Position numbers and translations under genes: made by a program. DNA of 64,000 bases from Ehretia macrophylla (taxonomy: Eukaryota; Streptophyta; Magnoliopsida; Boraginales; Ehretiaceae), in the NCBI GenBank assembly GCA_037974665.1, contig CM075764.1, positions 80,065,825-80,129,824 on the forward strand, read 5' to 3'. This document shows positions 1 through 12,875 of the stretch, in pieces (position 1 is the stretch's first letter; each line of letters starts with the position of its first letter). Below the pieces are notes generated by a model. It saw nothing but the letters and a program-made list of their open reading frames with translations, did no database searches and was not told where the DNA came from.

Positions 1-16
1 TCTCAAAGGGTCCCAC
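1..16 (-). mobile_element. GYP-B fragment 1: integrase C-terminal end, left of TRG-A
   Basis: These 16 bases are the continuation of the gypsy element that resumes at 4528. Read on the minus strand across the TRG-A insertion, the wording matches the GPY/F-type integrase tail (GKL-PR-VGPFE) of the related GYP-H element near 32160. The last six bases, TCCCAC, recur right after TRG-A ends and serve as its target-site duplication. GYP-B runs off the left edge of the window. Confidence 0.75.
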
Positions 17-813
17 TGATACGAACCTGGTCAACATGTGCCGAGACCCAACACCAAGAATGGTAAAACAAACCCTTATCTTTTCAAGAATGATGGAAAC
101 CGTGACCCGTTGCTTAGCAAAGCAAGAACCTTGGTATAATTGAGAATGATGGAAACTGCGACCTATTGCTTAGCAAAGCAAGAACCTTGGTATGGTGAAG
201 ATGCCACAAACGGGAATGGAAATCCACTTGATAAGTCGAGGGTGAACGCCACAAGGAATCCCTTGATAAGTTCAAAAGAGTCTCTTGGAGAACTCAAGGA
301 GAATAATCTCACAATTTAATAGTCAAAAACATCTTTTTTTTATTATCACAAAAACAGCCTTATATAGGAAATAACAAATAAGTATCCTACATGGAAAAGG
401 ACTCCTAAACCCTAGCCCAAGTAGGAAAAATGTGAATAGTAACCTAGGTCAAAGAAGTAGACTTGGAGCCCAAGAAAGACTCCTATTAACTATTCACGTG
501 AATAGTAACTAAAAAGGAAGCAAACTTGTAGCCCAAGAAAGGCTCCTTTCTAGAGTGAACACCTAACTTGTAGCCCAAGAAAGACTTCTCCCTAGTGTGA
601 ACACCTGATAAACTAGAATTCAAATTAAACTAAAACTAAAACTAAGATAGAATTACAAAAAAATCAAATCTTGACCAAATCTTCAAATCTTCTTGAAACT
701 TCTTGAAGAATCTTGAAGTTCTTGAATCTTGAAAATAGAATATTGACTTGAATCTTTGCTGGAAAATTTGCCCAAATTTATTGAACTTGGACGCTTAAGG
801 CTGGTTCTCATCA
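17..813 (-). repeat. TRG-A LTR (3' LTR in element sense)
   Basis: This 797-bp long terminal repeat matches 3730-4527. Its outer ends read TGATACGAACC...GGTTCTCATCA on the plus strand, so the sense strand is minus. A TATA box (CCTTATATAGG on the plus strand, 358-368) and an 18-bp palindrome with a CACGTG core (489-506) lie inside. In the first 155 bases that I compared, the two LTRs differ at about seven positions, which suggests a moderately young insertion. Confidence 0.92.
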
Positions 814-3729
814 TTCCCCCCCTCTTGAGAAGGATTTGTCCTCAAATCCTCCAGGTTCAAAGACCAGCCCTAGGGGGTAGACCATGTGGTATGTCCTCGA
901 GAAACACTTCCTCAAAATCTTGCAAAAGAGAAATAACAACACTGGACATTGCAGAGTCAAGTTGGTTAGTGTTTAAAAGAGTCTCCTTGTACTTGAGTAC
1001 AATCATTGGCCATTTTGAGATCAAAGCTCTCTTAACCTCATTTGCTTTTTCATATAAATTTCTTATTTTCCCCTCTGTTTTTACCTCCTTGGCCGAGCTC
1101 TTTCTTCTTTTTACTACCTCTCCAGCTTCAGCCTTGCTCTCTATCTTTTCACTCTCATTCTTTTGCTCACTCAGATTCTTTTGATCACTCGAATTCTATT
1201 GTTCACTCAATTTTTGCAACCTCACTTGATCCTTATAGACTTGTTCTGGTGTCATCAGAACTAGGGTGATTGTCTGCTGAGCAAATACAAATGAATACTT
1301 GTTGGTGAAGCCATCATGTTACACACATCAATCAAATTGCCACAGTCTTCCTAAGAGAAGATGTCCAGCATGCATTGGTATCACATCACACAATACTTCA
1401 TCTTCATATTTCCCAATTCGAAACGGTACTACAACCTATGGACTTGGGTGCTTAACTGTGTTGAGCTCTAGCTTTTCAACCATAGAAGCACTAGCAATGT
1501 TAGTACAACTACCACAATCGATAATAACACTACATACCTTGTCTTTCACGTGGCAACGAGTATGAAAGATGTTCTCACATTGTACTACCTCTTCCTCTTC
1601 TTTAGCTTGCAAGCTCAAGGCTCGTCATGCCACTAGTCCAAGCATCTTTCCATAATCTACCCCAAACTCCTCTGCTCCTACTGCGGTGTCCTCTAGTATA
1701 GGCATGTCATCAGAATATGTTTTGTCTTCAGATTCAATCTCACCACTTTCCAAGACTACCATTGCTCGCTTGTTTGGGCATTGGCTTGCTATGTGTCCTC
1801 ATCCCTGATATTTAAAACATTGAATCTCATTAGATCGAGTCATAGTAGAGGTTGTATTACCTTGAGAGGTCGTGGATGGTTTGAGCTCGGGCTTGGCCTT
1901 GGAAGTAGACGGATTTTCTTCATCCTTTGGGTAACTCGTCCTCCAAGGTGAAGGTGATGCACTCAAGTACTGTGGTGCTTGTCTTGGTCGTGTAACACCC
2001 CTCTTGAGTTGCTTCTCCACTTTAATTGCCATATGCACCAAATCCTCTAATTCCACATAATGATGCAACTCTATAGTGTTAGCAATCTCTTGATTTAGCC
2101 CATTCAAGAATCTGGCCATTGTTGCCTCTCGATCTTCCTCCACATTGGCTTTAATCATAGCAATCTCCATCTCTTTGTAATACTCATCAACACTCTTATT
2201 ACCTTGATGAAGACCTTGCAGCTTGAGGTATAAATCTCTATAGTAATGACTGGTACAAATCGCCTCCTCATCACCCTCTTCATCTCATCCCAAGTTACAA
2301 TTGGATGATCTCCACTCCGCCTCCTATTGATGCACAATTGATCCCACCATACAATAGCATAATCAGTAAATTCAATTGCGGGAAGTTTTACCTTTTTCAG
2401 TTCGGAATAGTTGTGACAATCAAAAACCAACTCTATCTTCTTTTCCCACTCCAAATATGCTTTGGGATCACTCCTTCCTTGGAAAGCAGAAATTTTCATC
2501 TTGATGCTTCCCAAATTGTTATCAACACGGTTCCTAGCTTCTCTATCTCGGCTATGTCTTCCATTGCTGCCTATTGACATCCGATCAAGTTCCTCATCTA
2601 TCTCTTCTTCTTCAAATTCATCCACAACTTCAATTTCTCTTCGATGCAACCTGTTCCTCCTTGGTGCGTTTGGAACAACTGGTGGCGGCACCCTTGGTGT
2701 TCTCTACCTTCTACTCTATCCATCCTCTCATGTAACTGCTCCAATTCAGTCCTCATCATCCGTCTTATCTCAGCCATCAATGCATGCATCTGTAAATTAT
2801 GTCCAACTGGTTGTTGAACACCTTCGTTTGCATTTCCCTCTTGATTATTAAACATTATTAAAAATCTGCCCTCACGCCACTCAACTCAATATGGCTTTTA
2901 CCCTCTAATAATCTCACACACTCTGCCTTTTTCTTCTCGTATTCTCCCTTTAGGTTGTTTGAAACTAATCAACACTATCAAGAAGAACCAAGCAGCGAAA
3001 CAATTCTGTCACGGAATCTGAATTTTCGTATTTTTTTTGGCAAACAGGTCTCCAAGACGTGGAGAACAAGATTAGAACAAAGAATTAAGACAAAGAAGGA
3101 AAAAGAAACCTAGAGTGATTAGAAAAGTTAAAGAAAATCTATGCGAAAACACAAAAATTGTCAAAAACACCTAGTAAACGATGGAATTTGGTCAAAAGAG
3201 GGTGGTGCTTACTGCTTAGCAGTGAGTTATGCTCAAAACATCGTTTCCTTTTAGAAAAGTTTAGTCTTGAAGGCTGATTCAATTTTTTTTTCAGATCTTT
3301 TTTGTTTCGTTTTTGTTTGTTTTTCTTTCTTTTCTTGATTTTTCTTTTCTGCTTTTTTTTTCCTTTCCAGAAACGAAACACAATGAGCAAGTCACAAGAA
3401 TTCAAATTTAGAAGCACAAAAAACCCTAGTTCACGTTTCTAGGGTTTGGCCAATTGAAAGCAAGAAACGGAATTGAAACACAAGACTCAAGAAACGGAAT
3501 ACAAGACTCAAGACACGGAATCGACACAAGACAAAGACGAAATTGAAAGCAAGAACGGATTTAAGACAACCTAAAACAGAATTGAAACAAGGCAAGAAAT
3601 GGAATTGATAACAAGACTCAATCAAGAACGAAGAAAGAAACTTAAAACCTAAACCTAGACACACGAAATCGACCAATAAAACAAGAAAATGATAGGCAAA
3701 CCTAATAAACCTAAGCTCTGATTACCAAT
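814..3729 (-). mobile_element. TRG-A internal region: Gag plus retropepsin-like domain, no polymerase (TR-GAG-type fossil)
   Basis: On the minus strand, after a leader with an initiator-Met primer site (3711-3729), the region encodes a Gag. It has an N-terminal coiled/charged stretch (about 2598-2855), a capsid-like retrotrans_gag domain (about 2155-2691, with the wording AYLEWEKKIELVFDC), a CCHC knuckle and a retropepsin-like DGGSCTN-type motif near 1530. It then runs to the start of a gypsy polymerase (FPEEIPHGLPP-type wording) and stops at the polypurine tract beside the LTR. No reverse transcriptase, RNase H or integrase is present. The copy is broken in several places. It is probably non-autonomous and moved in trans, which is an inference from the missing domains. 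Confidence 0.85.
3711..3729 (-). promoter_or_regulatory. TRG-A primer-binding site (tRNA-iMet type)
   Basis: Directly inside the 5' LTR, the minus strand reads close to TTGGTATCAGAGCTTAGG. This is the usual plant initiator-methionine tRNA complement. It fixes the element's orientation as minus. Confidence 0.8.
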
Positions 3730-4527
3730 TGATACGAACCTGGTCAACATGTGCTGAGACCCAACACCACGAATGGTAAAACAAACCCGAGATCTTTTCA
3801 AGAATGATGGAAACCGTGACCCGTTGCTTAGCAAAGCAAGAACCTTGGTATAATTGAGAATGATAGAAACCGCGACCTGTTGCTTAGCAAAGCAAGAACC
3901 TTGGTATGATGAAGACTCCACAAACGGGAATGGAAATCCGCTTGATAAGTCGAGGGTGAACGCCACAAGGAATCCCTTGATAAGTTCGAAAGAGTCTCTT
4001 GGAGAACTCAAGGAGAATAATCTCACAATTTAATAGTCAAAAACGTCTTTTTTTTATTATCACAAAAACAGCCTTATATAGGCAATAACAAATAAGTATC
4101 CTGCTTAGAAAAGGACTCCTAAACCCTAGCCCAAGTAGGAAAAATGTGAATAGTAACCTAGGTCAAAGAAGTAGACTTGGAGCCCAAGAAAGACTCCTAT
4201 TAACTATTTACATGAATAGTAACTAAAAAGGAAGCAAACTTGCAACCCAAGAAAGGCTCATTTCTAGTGTGAACACCTAACTTGCAGCCCAAGAAAGACT
4301 TCTCCCTAGTGTGAACACCTGATAAACTAGAATTCAAATTAAACTAAAACTAAAACTAAGATAGAATTACAAAGAAATCAAATCTTGACCAAATCTTCAA
4401 ATCTTCTTGGAACTTCTTGAAGAATCTTGAAGTTCTTGAATCTTGAAAATAGAATATTGACTTGAATCTTTGCTGGAAAATTTGCCCAAATACATTGAAC
4501 TTGGACGCTTAAGGCTGGTTCTCATCA
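3730..4527 (-). repeat. TRG-A LTR (5' LTR in element sense)
   Basis: This partner LTR of 17-813 has the same TGATACGAACC and GGTTCTCATCA ends and is followed by TCCCAC, the same six bases that precede position 17. The matching flanks show that TRG-A inserted as one unit into the integrase-end region of GYP-B. Confidence 0.92.
4072..4082 (-). promoter_or_regulatory. TATA box of the TRG-A 5' LTR
   Basis: The minus strand reads CCTATATAAGG within the 5' LTR, a good pol II TATA box. The same word occurs in every long TRG LTR in the window, about 350 bp from the TTCGTATCA end. A TAATAAA-like word lies just downstream in the sense direction. The assignment is by motif only. Confidence 0.6.
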
Positions 4528-7500
4528 TCCCACATATCTTGGATTGAGTTTACCCCCTTTTCCATGCTGAATCAGACCTTTTTGAGGAGAGATTTTAAGG
4601 AATACCAGTCACCCACGACAAACTCTAGATCACGCTGACGTCTATTTGCATAACTCTTTTGTCAGCTCTGAGCTGTAAGCATTCTTTTCCTGATAAGCTA
4701 CATATTATCAATCATTTTAACCATTTTAGGCATTAAAGCAGGATCAACAGTTTTCATATCTCCAACTTCATCCCAATATAAGGGAGATCTACATTTACGC
4801 CCATAAAGTGCCTCATAAGGTGCCATGCCAATAGTAGCTTAGTAACTATTGTTATAGGCAAATTCTGCAAGTGGAAAATTCATTTCCCAACTCTTACCAA
4901 AGTCCAGAATGCAGGCTCGTAACATATCTTCAAGTATTCTATAGTTCTTTCAGATTGCCCGTTAGTCTGCGGGTGATATGTTGTGCTGAAGTTCAATCTA
5001 GTGCCCAATGCTTTTTATATTTTTTGCCAGAATTGAGATGTGAATCTGAGATCTCTGTCTGACACAATACTCTTTGGAGTTCTATGAAGTCTAACAATAT
5101 TCTCAATGTATAACTCAGCTAATTTGTCCAGGCTGTCAGATTTATTTGTGGCAATAAAATGAGAAGTCTTTCTCAGTCTATCAACCACAAGCCAAACTGA
5201 ATCATTACCCCTCGGAGTCCTCAGGAAATCAAACACGAAATCCATAGTGATATGATCCCATTTCCATTCAGGAATAGCCAAAGGCTGTAATAACCCAACA
5301 GGTCTCTAATGCTTAGCTTTAACTTTCTAACAAGTTAAACATTTAGCCACATAGTTAGCAATCTCTCTTTTCATGTTATTCCACCAGAAGTTCTTCTTCA
5401 AATCCCTATACATCTTAGTACTACCTGGGTGAATAGTATACTTTGAACTGTGTGCCTCTGCAAGTATTTCATTCTTTAATGTTGACTCACTTGGAATACA
5501 GATTCTGCCTTTAAACTTGAGAATGTCATCGTCATGAAGTTTAAAATCTGATTCCCTCCTTTTGACTTTTCTAGGATTTTCAACAATTGAGGATCAGTTT
5601 GCTGTGCTTCTCTAATTCTTGACAACAATAAGGACTGAATTTGCAAACTTGCAACCCAAATACCTGATTCAGAAGTTTCCGGTTTCCACAAGTATAGTTC
5701 TTCCATAAACTCCCAATTCTTGATAATCAGGCTGGCAACTGTAGCCTTTCGGCTTAAAGCATCTGCAACAATATTGGCTTTACCTAGCAGACAACTAATA
5801 GTGTAGTTATAATCCTCGGGTAGCTCCAACCAACGCCTCTACCTCATATTCAACTCTTTCTATGAAAACAGATACTTTAGGCTCATGTGATCTGTGAATA
5901 TCTCAAATTTATTACCCCATAAGTAGTGACGCCATTTCTTTAAAGCAAAGATAATAGCTGCAAGCTCAAGATCATGTGTAGGATAGTTAAGTTCATAGGG
6001 TTTCAATTTTCTTGAGGCATATGCAATCACTTTTCCATTTTGCATCAATACACAACCTAAACCCTCTTTAGAAGCATCACTATAGATCACAAAGTTGTCA
6101 GTTCCTTTAGGCAACGCAAGAATAGAAGCAGTAGTTAATCTTTTATTCAGTTCTTGGAAGCTAGCCTCCCATTTATCATCCCAATTAAACACAGTTTTCT
6201 TTTGAGTAAGTTGAGTCAAAGGCCTAGCAATTTTAGAGAAATCTTTGACAAACCTTCTATAATAACCTATTAACCCCAGAAAACTGCAGATTTCTGTAAT
6301 AGTTTCAGGTTGTTTCCATGACAATACTACCTTTATCTTTGCCGAATCAATAGAAATACCATCATGTGAGATTATATGACCCAGAAAAGCAACTTGTTTC
6401 AACCAGAATTCACATTTACTAAATTTAGCAAACAGTTTATGCTCCTGTGAAGTCTGCAATACAATTCTCAAATGTTGTTCATGCTCAGCCTCAGATTTCG
6501 AATATACCAGTATATCATCAATAAAAATTACCCCAAACTGGTCTAAATATGGTCGGAATACTCTCTCCATTAAATCCATAAATGCGGCAGGAGCATTAGT
6601 TAATCAAAACAATAACACAACAAACTCATAATGACCATATCTTGTTCTAAAGGCTGTTTTAGGTACATCATCCTTTCGGATTCTCAACTGATAATAGCCT
6701 TGTTTTAAGTCAAACTTGGAGTACACCCTAGCACCTTGTAATTAATCAAATAGTTCTTCAATCAAAGGTAAAAGATACTTATTCTTTATTGTTACCTAAT
6801 TGAGTCCCTTGTAGTCAATACACAAAAGGAGAGATCCGTCTTTCTTTTTAACAAACAAGACCGGTGCACCCCAGGGTGAAGAATTAGGCTGAATGAATTC
6901 TTTCTCAAGCAAACCCTGCAGTTGTACTTTCAGTTCTTGTAATTCAGGGGGAGCCATTGTATATGGAGTCTTAGAGATAGGAGAAGTCCCTGGCAATAAG
7001 TCAATCACAGACTCTATCTCTCTATTAGGTAGTAAACCTGGAAACTCCTCAAAAAACACTCCCGAAAACACTTTTACAATTGGCACCCCATTCAGTTTTA
7101 ATTTGTCCCCAGGTTGATTAATCAAATATGCAAGATACGCCTCACAACCCTTACCCAGCATTTTAGATGCTTTAATTGAGGAAATTATAGGGGTCCCAAT
7201 TGATTTCTGACTCCAAACTATTTCAATTATAGGTTGGTTAGGCATTTCCAGTTTTACAATCTTCTTCTTATAATCAAGTTGTGCATAATATCTTCCCAAC
7301 CAATCAATCCCCAATATAATTTCAAAGTCGCGAAAAAGTAGAATAATCAAATCGGCAGGAAATGTGCGACCCTCACAATACAAATATTGCATGCTTTACA
7401 AACAGACTCTGTAACAAATTTCGGACCCATAGGTGTATACACCATAATCTTATGCAGTAATTTATCATGTTTCAAATTATCATTTTGTGCACAATTAGGT

Positions 7501-8612
7501 GTAATAAATGAATGTGTGGCTCCCAGAGTCAATTAAAACTTTAACCGACTGATCATTAAGAAGAAAAGTACCTTCTACTACTGCTGTCGTATCAGGTAGC
7601 TCATCCTCATCCAAAGGAAATACCCGAGCCTGATCTCACTGAGTTGGCACTGCACTTGCTGCTCTAGTTTGTCCAGTTTGGCCTGAGGTCTATCCTTGAG
7701 GATTCCTGTACTTAGGGCAGTCTCTAGCTCGGTGCTAATCACTATCATATCTCGTGTGCCAACCCATTTTCCTCCAACAATTATCCATAGTGTAACCCTT
7801 GCGCTGACAGAAGCTGCATTGCTGGTCTTTACTTGCAGTATTGCCTCCCGTAGGAGCTCTGTATGTAGAAGTAGTATTGCTACCCTGCTATGATTTAGCT
7901 GCGACAGGTTCAGTCTGACTCTGCATCTGACTCTGCACTGGTCCGGTCTGTGACTGCAACTGTACCGCCCCTGGATAACTTTGGGTCTGAAACTGTCTTT
8001 GTTGTTGACTCTGAACCTGACCGGTTGACTGTGTCTGTCTGGGTGCCCACTGACTCTGGGAAATAACCTGCCTCTTACTAGGATGATTAGAACTTGCAAT
8101 CAATTCGGCCTTACGCTTCTCAAACCGTGAAGCCGCTTATATTGCCTCTTAAAAGTTGGCAAAGGTATGGGTAGACAATTTCAAATTGATGTCCCCGCTC
8201 AAACCCCCAAACAAATCTCTAAATTCTGCGTCTCTCGGGTCGAATCAACTCTACCATATAGCGGGACAACCGATCAAATGCAGCCTCGTACTGGGCAACA
8301 GTCATATTACCCTGTTTTAGGAAAACAAACTATTCCTCATGCCTTTCTCTAGTCACCTCAGAGGTGTATTTCTCTCAGAATTCTCTTATAAAATCAGCCC
8401 AGGTATATTGTACTGCCTCATCTGTCCATCTCTGCTGCATAGTCCTCCACCACTCTTCAGCATCACCTTCTAGAAGGAATGTAGCAAAGTGAATCCTCCT
8501 ATCATCATTGTATTCCAGCAGATTGAAGATATTATCAACTTTATTGATCCATCTCTCATCTGCCTCATCGTCAAGCTCATCCAGAAAGCTTGTTGCCCCA
8601 TGTTTCAAAACC
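4528..8612 (-). mobile_element. GYP-B fragment 2: chromovirus-like Ty3/gypsy polyprotein (fossil)
   Basis: On the minus strand from right to left the parts are as follows. Gag capsid lies at about 8375-8612 (wording LEGDAEEWWRTMQQRW), and a Gln-rich Gag tail and zinc-knuckle region at 7580-8100. The protease region lies at about 7300-7530. Reverse transcriptase lies at about 6850-6200, with [10 protein letters not shown] at the catalytic site, and RNase H at about 6200-5860 ([14 protein letters not shown]). The integrase zinc-finger and core follow at about 5500-4850, and the integrase tail reaches 4528. Order and wording fit the chromoviral (Tekay/Del-like) gypsy class and match GYP-H closely. 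It is broken, with roughly half a dozen or more frame breaks, and also carries nested insertions at 17 and 8613. Confidence 0.88.
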
Positions 8613-9482
8613 TGATACGAACTACGCCAACATGTGATGCGACCCAACACCAAATATGGCAAACAACCCCAAGACCTTTTAGGAATGGATGGAACCGCGA
8701 ATCTATGCTTAGCAAAGCTAGAACCTTGGTATAGTTGAGGATGCCACAAACGAGGATGGAGATCTCGTTTGATAAGTCAGAGTTGAACGCCACAAGAATA
8801 ATCTTGATAAGTTCGAAAAAGTTCTTGAGAACTTAAGGAAAATAATCTCACAAATTTAATATCAAAGTTGTCTTTTTTTTTTTTATTATCACAAAAAACA
8901 ACCTTATATAGGCAATAACAAATAAGTATCCTGCTTGGAATAGGACTCCTAAACCCTAGCCCAAGTAGGAAAAACGTGAATAGTAACTAGGTCAAAGAAG
9001 TAGACTTGGAGCCCAAGAAAGACTCCTATTAACTATTCACGTGAATAGTTACGTGAATAGTAACTAAATAGGAAGCAAACTTTCAGCCCAAGAAAGGCTC
9101 CGTCCTAGTGTGAACACCTAACTTGCAGCCCAAGAAAGACTTCTCCCTAGTGTGAACACTTGATAAACTAGAATTCAAATTAAACTAAAACTAAAACTAA
9201 GATAGAATTACAAAGAAATCAAATCTTGACCAAATCTTCAAATCTTCTTGAAACTTCTTGAAGTTCTTGAATCTTGAAAATAGAATCTTAACTTGAATCT
9301 TTGCTGGAAAATTCGCCCAAAAATGGTTCAACGAACATGGACGCCCAAATGGTTCATTGAATGTGGACGTGTATGGGTTCATTGAATGTGGACGATTCAA
9401 TGAATGTGGACATGTTGTAGGGCTGGTTTTGGCTCTTTGTTGGATCAAATTTGATGAGTAAAACTAGCCTTTGTCCTCATCA
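8613..9482 (-). repeat. TRG-C LTR (3' LTR in element sense)
   Basis: This 870-bp LTR has the TRG ends and is flanked on the left by AAACC, repeated at 12485-12489. It belongs to a second LTR subtype, reading ATGTGATGCGACCC where TRG-A reads ATGTGCCGAGACCC. It also carries extra copies of a short TTCATTGAATGTGGACG-like repeat at 9330-9415. A perfect CACGTG-core palindrome lies at 9032-9049. Confidence 0.92.
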
Positions 9483-11607
9483 TTCCCCCTCTTGAGAAGG
9501 ATTTGTCCTCAAATCCTCTAGGTTCAAAGACCAGCCTTGGTGGTAGACCATGTGGTATCTCCTCGGGAAACACATCCTCAAAGTCCTGCAAAAGAGAAAC
9601 AACAACACTAGGGAATGCAGGGTCAAGTTGGTTAGTGTTTAAAAGAGCCTCTTTGTACAAAAGTACAATCATTGGCCGTTTTGATATCAAAGCTCTCTTA
9701 ACCTCACTTGCTTTTGCATACAAATATCTTTGTTTTCCCTCTGTTTTTACCTCCTTGGCAAAGCTGTTTTCTCTTGTTACCTCCTCTCCAGATTCGGCCT
9801 TACTTTTCTTTTCACTCTCATTCTTTTGCTCTCTCAAATTCTTTCGATCTCTCAGATTCTTTTGTTCACTCAATTTTTGCAACTTCACTTGATCCTTATA
9901 GACTTGTTTTGGTGTCATCCGAACTAGGGTGATTGTCCGCTGACCAAATACAAATTAATACTTGTTGGTGAAGCTATCATGCTGCTCACATCGATCAAAT
10001 TTCCACAGTCTTCCTAAGAGAAGATGTCTAGCGTGTATTGGCACTACATCACACAATACTTCATCTTCATATTTCCCAATTCGAAACGGTACTACAACCT
10101 GCTTTGTAACCTTTACCTCACCACAATCATTCAACCATTGCAGTCTATATGGACCTGGGTTATAGAAGCACTAGCAACGTTAGTACAACTACCACCATTG
10201 ATAATAACACTACATACCTTGTCTTTCACATGGCAACGAGTATGAAAGATGTTCTCACGTTGTATTACCTCTTCCTCTTCTTTAGCTTGCAAGCTCAAGG
10301 CTCGTCGTGCCACTAGTCCAAGCATCTCTCCATAATCTGCCCCAAACTCCTCTTCTTCACCTACTTCGGTGTCCTCTAGTATGGGCATGTCATCAAAATA
10401 TGTTTCGTCTTTAGATTCAATCTCACCACTTTCCAAGACTACCATTGCTCACTTGTTTGGGCATTGGCTTGCTATGTGTTCCCATCCCTGACATGTAAAA
10501 CATTTAATATCATGAGATCGAGTCGTAGTAGAAGCTGATTTACCTTGGGAGGTCATGGCATTGGTGGATTGTTTGGACTTGGGCTTGACCTTATATATTC
10601 TTTCAAACCTCTCATGTATTTGTTCAAATTCAGCTCTCATCATCCGTCTCATCTCTCCCAACAAAGCTTGCATTTGTAAGTTCGAAACAGCGACTTGTTG
10701 ACCTTCTTCGTTTGTGTTGTCCGCTTGATTTTGAGACATGATTAATTTTCACTCCCTCACGTGTTTCACTCAACTCAATTTGGCTTTTACCCTCTAATAA
10801 TCTCACACTTTGCCTTTTTCCTCTCGTATCCTCCCTTTAGTTTGTTTGAAACTAATCAATACTATCAAGAAGAACCAAGCAGCGAAAATAATTCCGTCAT
10901 GGAATCTGAATTTTTTTTTTTGACAAACAAAGGTTCTGGAAAATAGGACTCTAAGAAGTGGGAACAAGATTAGAAAAAAGAATTAAGACAAAACAGCAAA
11001 AAGAAACCTAGAGTAATAAGAATAGTTAAAGAAAACCTATGCAAAAACACAAAAAACACCTAAAACGCCTAGTAGAAGATGGAATTTGACCTCAAGAGGG
11101 TGGTGCCCATAGCAAATCTATGGGTTCTGCTCAGAACGCCGTTTTCCTTCAAAAAAGCTTGGCCTCGATGGCTAGTTCCACAAAAAAAAAAATTCTGCCT
11201 CTGTTTTTTTTATTTTTTATTTTATGGTTTTCTTGACTTTTCTTTTCTTTTCTTGATGTTCTTTTCTTGAGTTTCAGAAACGAAAACAATGAGCAAGTAA
11301 CCAAGAATTCGAATTTAGAAGCACAAGAAACCCTAATTCAAGAATCTAGGGTTTGGCCCATTGAAAGCAAGAAACGAAATTGAAAAACCAAAAAAAAAAT
11401 AAACCTAGCAAGAAACAGAATTGAAAACTAAAAAGACACGGAATTGAAAAAACTAGCAAGAATGAGGAATCAAGAAAAAGAATTGAAACAAGACTCAATC
11501 AAGAACAAAGAAAGAAACTTAAAGGCCTAAACCTAGACACACGAATTGACCAAGAAAACAACAAAAAGGATAGGCAAACCTGATAAACCTAAGCTCTGAT
11601 TACCAAC
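9483..11607 (-). mobile_element. TRG-C internal region, short-Gag form (TR-GAG-type fossil)
   Basis: On the minus strand this encodes a Gag N-terminus at 10449-10739 (starting MSQNQADN, with a CFTCQG-type knuckle at its end). A retropepsin-like part and the polymerase-threshold wording (VSLLQDFEDVFPEE) follow at about 10445-9500. It is clearly shorter than TRG-A because the capsid-like domain is absent. TRG-I shares this short form, so it is a subfamily trait rather than a private loss. An initiator-Met primer site and a leader rich in T and A homopolymers sit at the right end. The copy is broken in several places. Confidence 0.83.
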
Positions 11608-12484
11608 TGATGCGAACCACGCCAACATGTGATGCGACCCAACACCAAATATGGCAAACGACCCCAAGACCTTTCAGGAATGGATGGAACCGCGACCCTA
11701 TGCTTAGCAAAGCTAAAACCTTGGTATAGTTGAGGATGCCACAAACGAGGATGAAGATCTCGTTTGATAAGTCAGAGTTGAATGCCACAAGAATAATCTT
11801 GATAAGTTCTAAAAAGTTCTTGAGAACTTAAGGAGAATAATCTCACAAATTTAATATCAAAGTTGTCTTTTTTTTATTATCACAAAAAACAGCCTTATAT
11901 AGGCAATAACAAATAAGTATCTTGCTTGGAATAGGACTCCTAAACCTTAGCCCAAGTAGGAAAAATGTGAATAGTAACTAGGTCAAAGAAGTAGACTTGG
12001 AGCCCAAGAAAGACTCCTATTAACTATTCACATGAATAGTTACGTGAATAGTAACTAAATAGGAAGCAAACTTTCAGCCCAAGAAAGGCTCCGTCCTAGT
12101 GTGAACACCTAACTTGCAGCCCAAGAAAGACTTCTCCCTAGTGTGAACACTTGATAAACTAGAATTCAAATTAAACTAAAACTAAAACTAAGATAGAATT
12201 ACAAAGAAATCAAATCTTGACCAAATCTTCAAATCTTCTTGAAACTTCTTGAAGAATCTTGAAGTTCTTGAATCTTGAAAATAGAATCTTAACTTGAATC
12301 TTTGCTGGAAAATTCGCCCAAAAATGGTTCAACGAACATGGATGCCCAAATGGTTCATTGAATGTGGACGTGTATGGGTTCATTGAATATGGACGATTCA
12401 ATGAATGTGGACATGTTGTAGGATTGGTTCTTGGCTCTTTGTTGGATCAAATTTGATGAGTAAAACCAGCCTTTGTCCTCATCA
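11608..12484 (-). repeat. TRG-C LTR (5' LTR in element sense)
   Basis: This is the 877-bp partner of 8613-9482, with the same subtype words and the same extra TTCATTGAATGTGGACG-like repeats. It is followed by AAACC, the target duplication shared with 8608-8612. The LTR pair differs by only a few per cent in the parts I compared, so it is moderately young. Confidence 0.92.
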
Positions 12485-12875
12485 AAACCTTTTCAAGTTG
12501 ATTATTATTGCTGTTACCACCTGTGCCCTACTACCCTCAGCTCTATCTTTGCCACGACTAGGATTACCTACTGGTTGTGCCCCTATCTGTTTCTATTCCT
12601 CAATATATTGAGTGATTCTATAATTGCAGTTGCCAAACTGGTTATCACCTACTCATTACTCGGCTGCAGACCCAAATCTGGCTGTTCAGCATCCTGTGCC
12701 CGAACGTCTATGTGGTCCCATTGCAGAAACTAGAATGCAAAAGTATTATGACAAGCATATATACAATTCACAGATATTTCACATAAGAACAAGTTTGAAC
12801 AAGTTCACATGAAGTCATACAAGATCATACAAAACACTTTATTCACAAAAGTTACATACAAATCACTTAACATAC
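12485..12875 (-). mobile_element. GYP-B fragment 3: Gag N-terminus and leader
   Basis: Read on the minus strand, this is the sequence upstream of the Gag capsid that was displaced by TRG-C, including a Gag N-terminal stretch to about 12730 and a short AT-rich leader. It ends where COP-D begins at 12876. No 5' LTR of GYP-B is visible, so that end is lost or hidden by the later insertion. Confidence 0.7.

Noticed and set aside
1042-1269. Plus-strand open frames opposite TRG-A, and equivalents near 9503-9932, 23532-23973 and 27061-27538
   Set aside because: They are antisense to the Gag/retropepsin-like region and have Phe/Leu/Ser-rich low-complexity content from the Lys/Glu-rich sense codons. 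They recur only because the element recurs.
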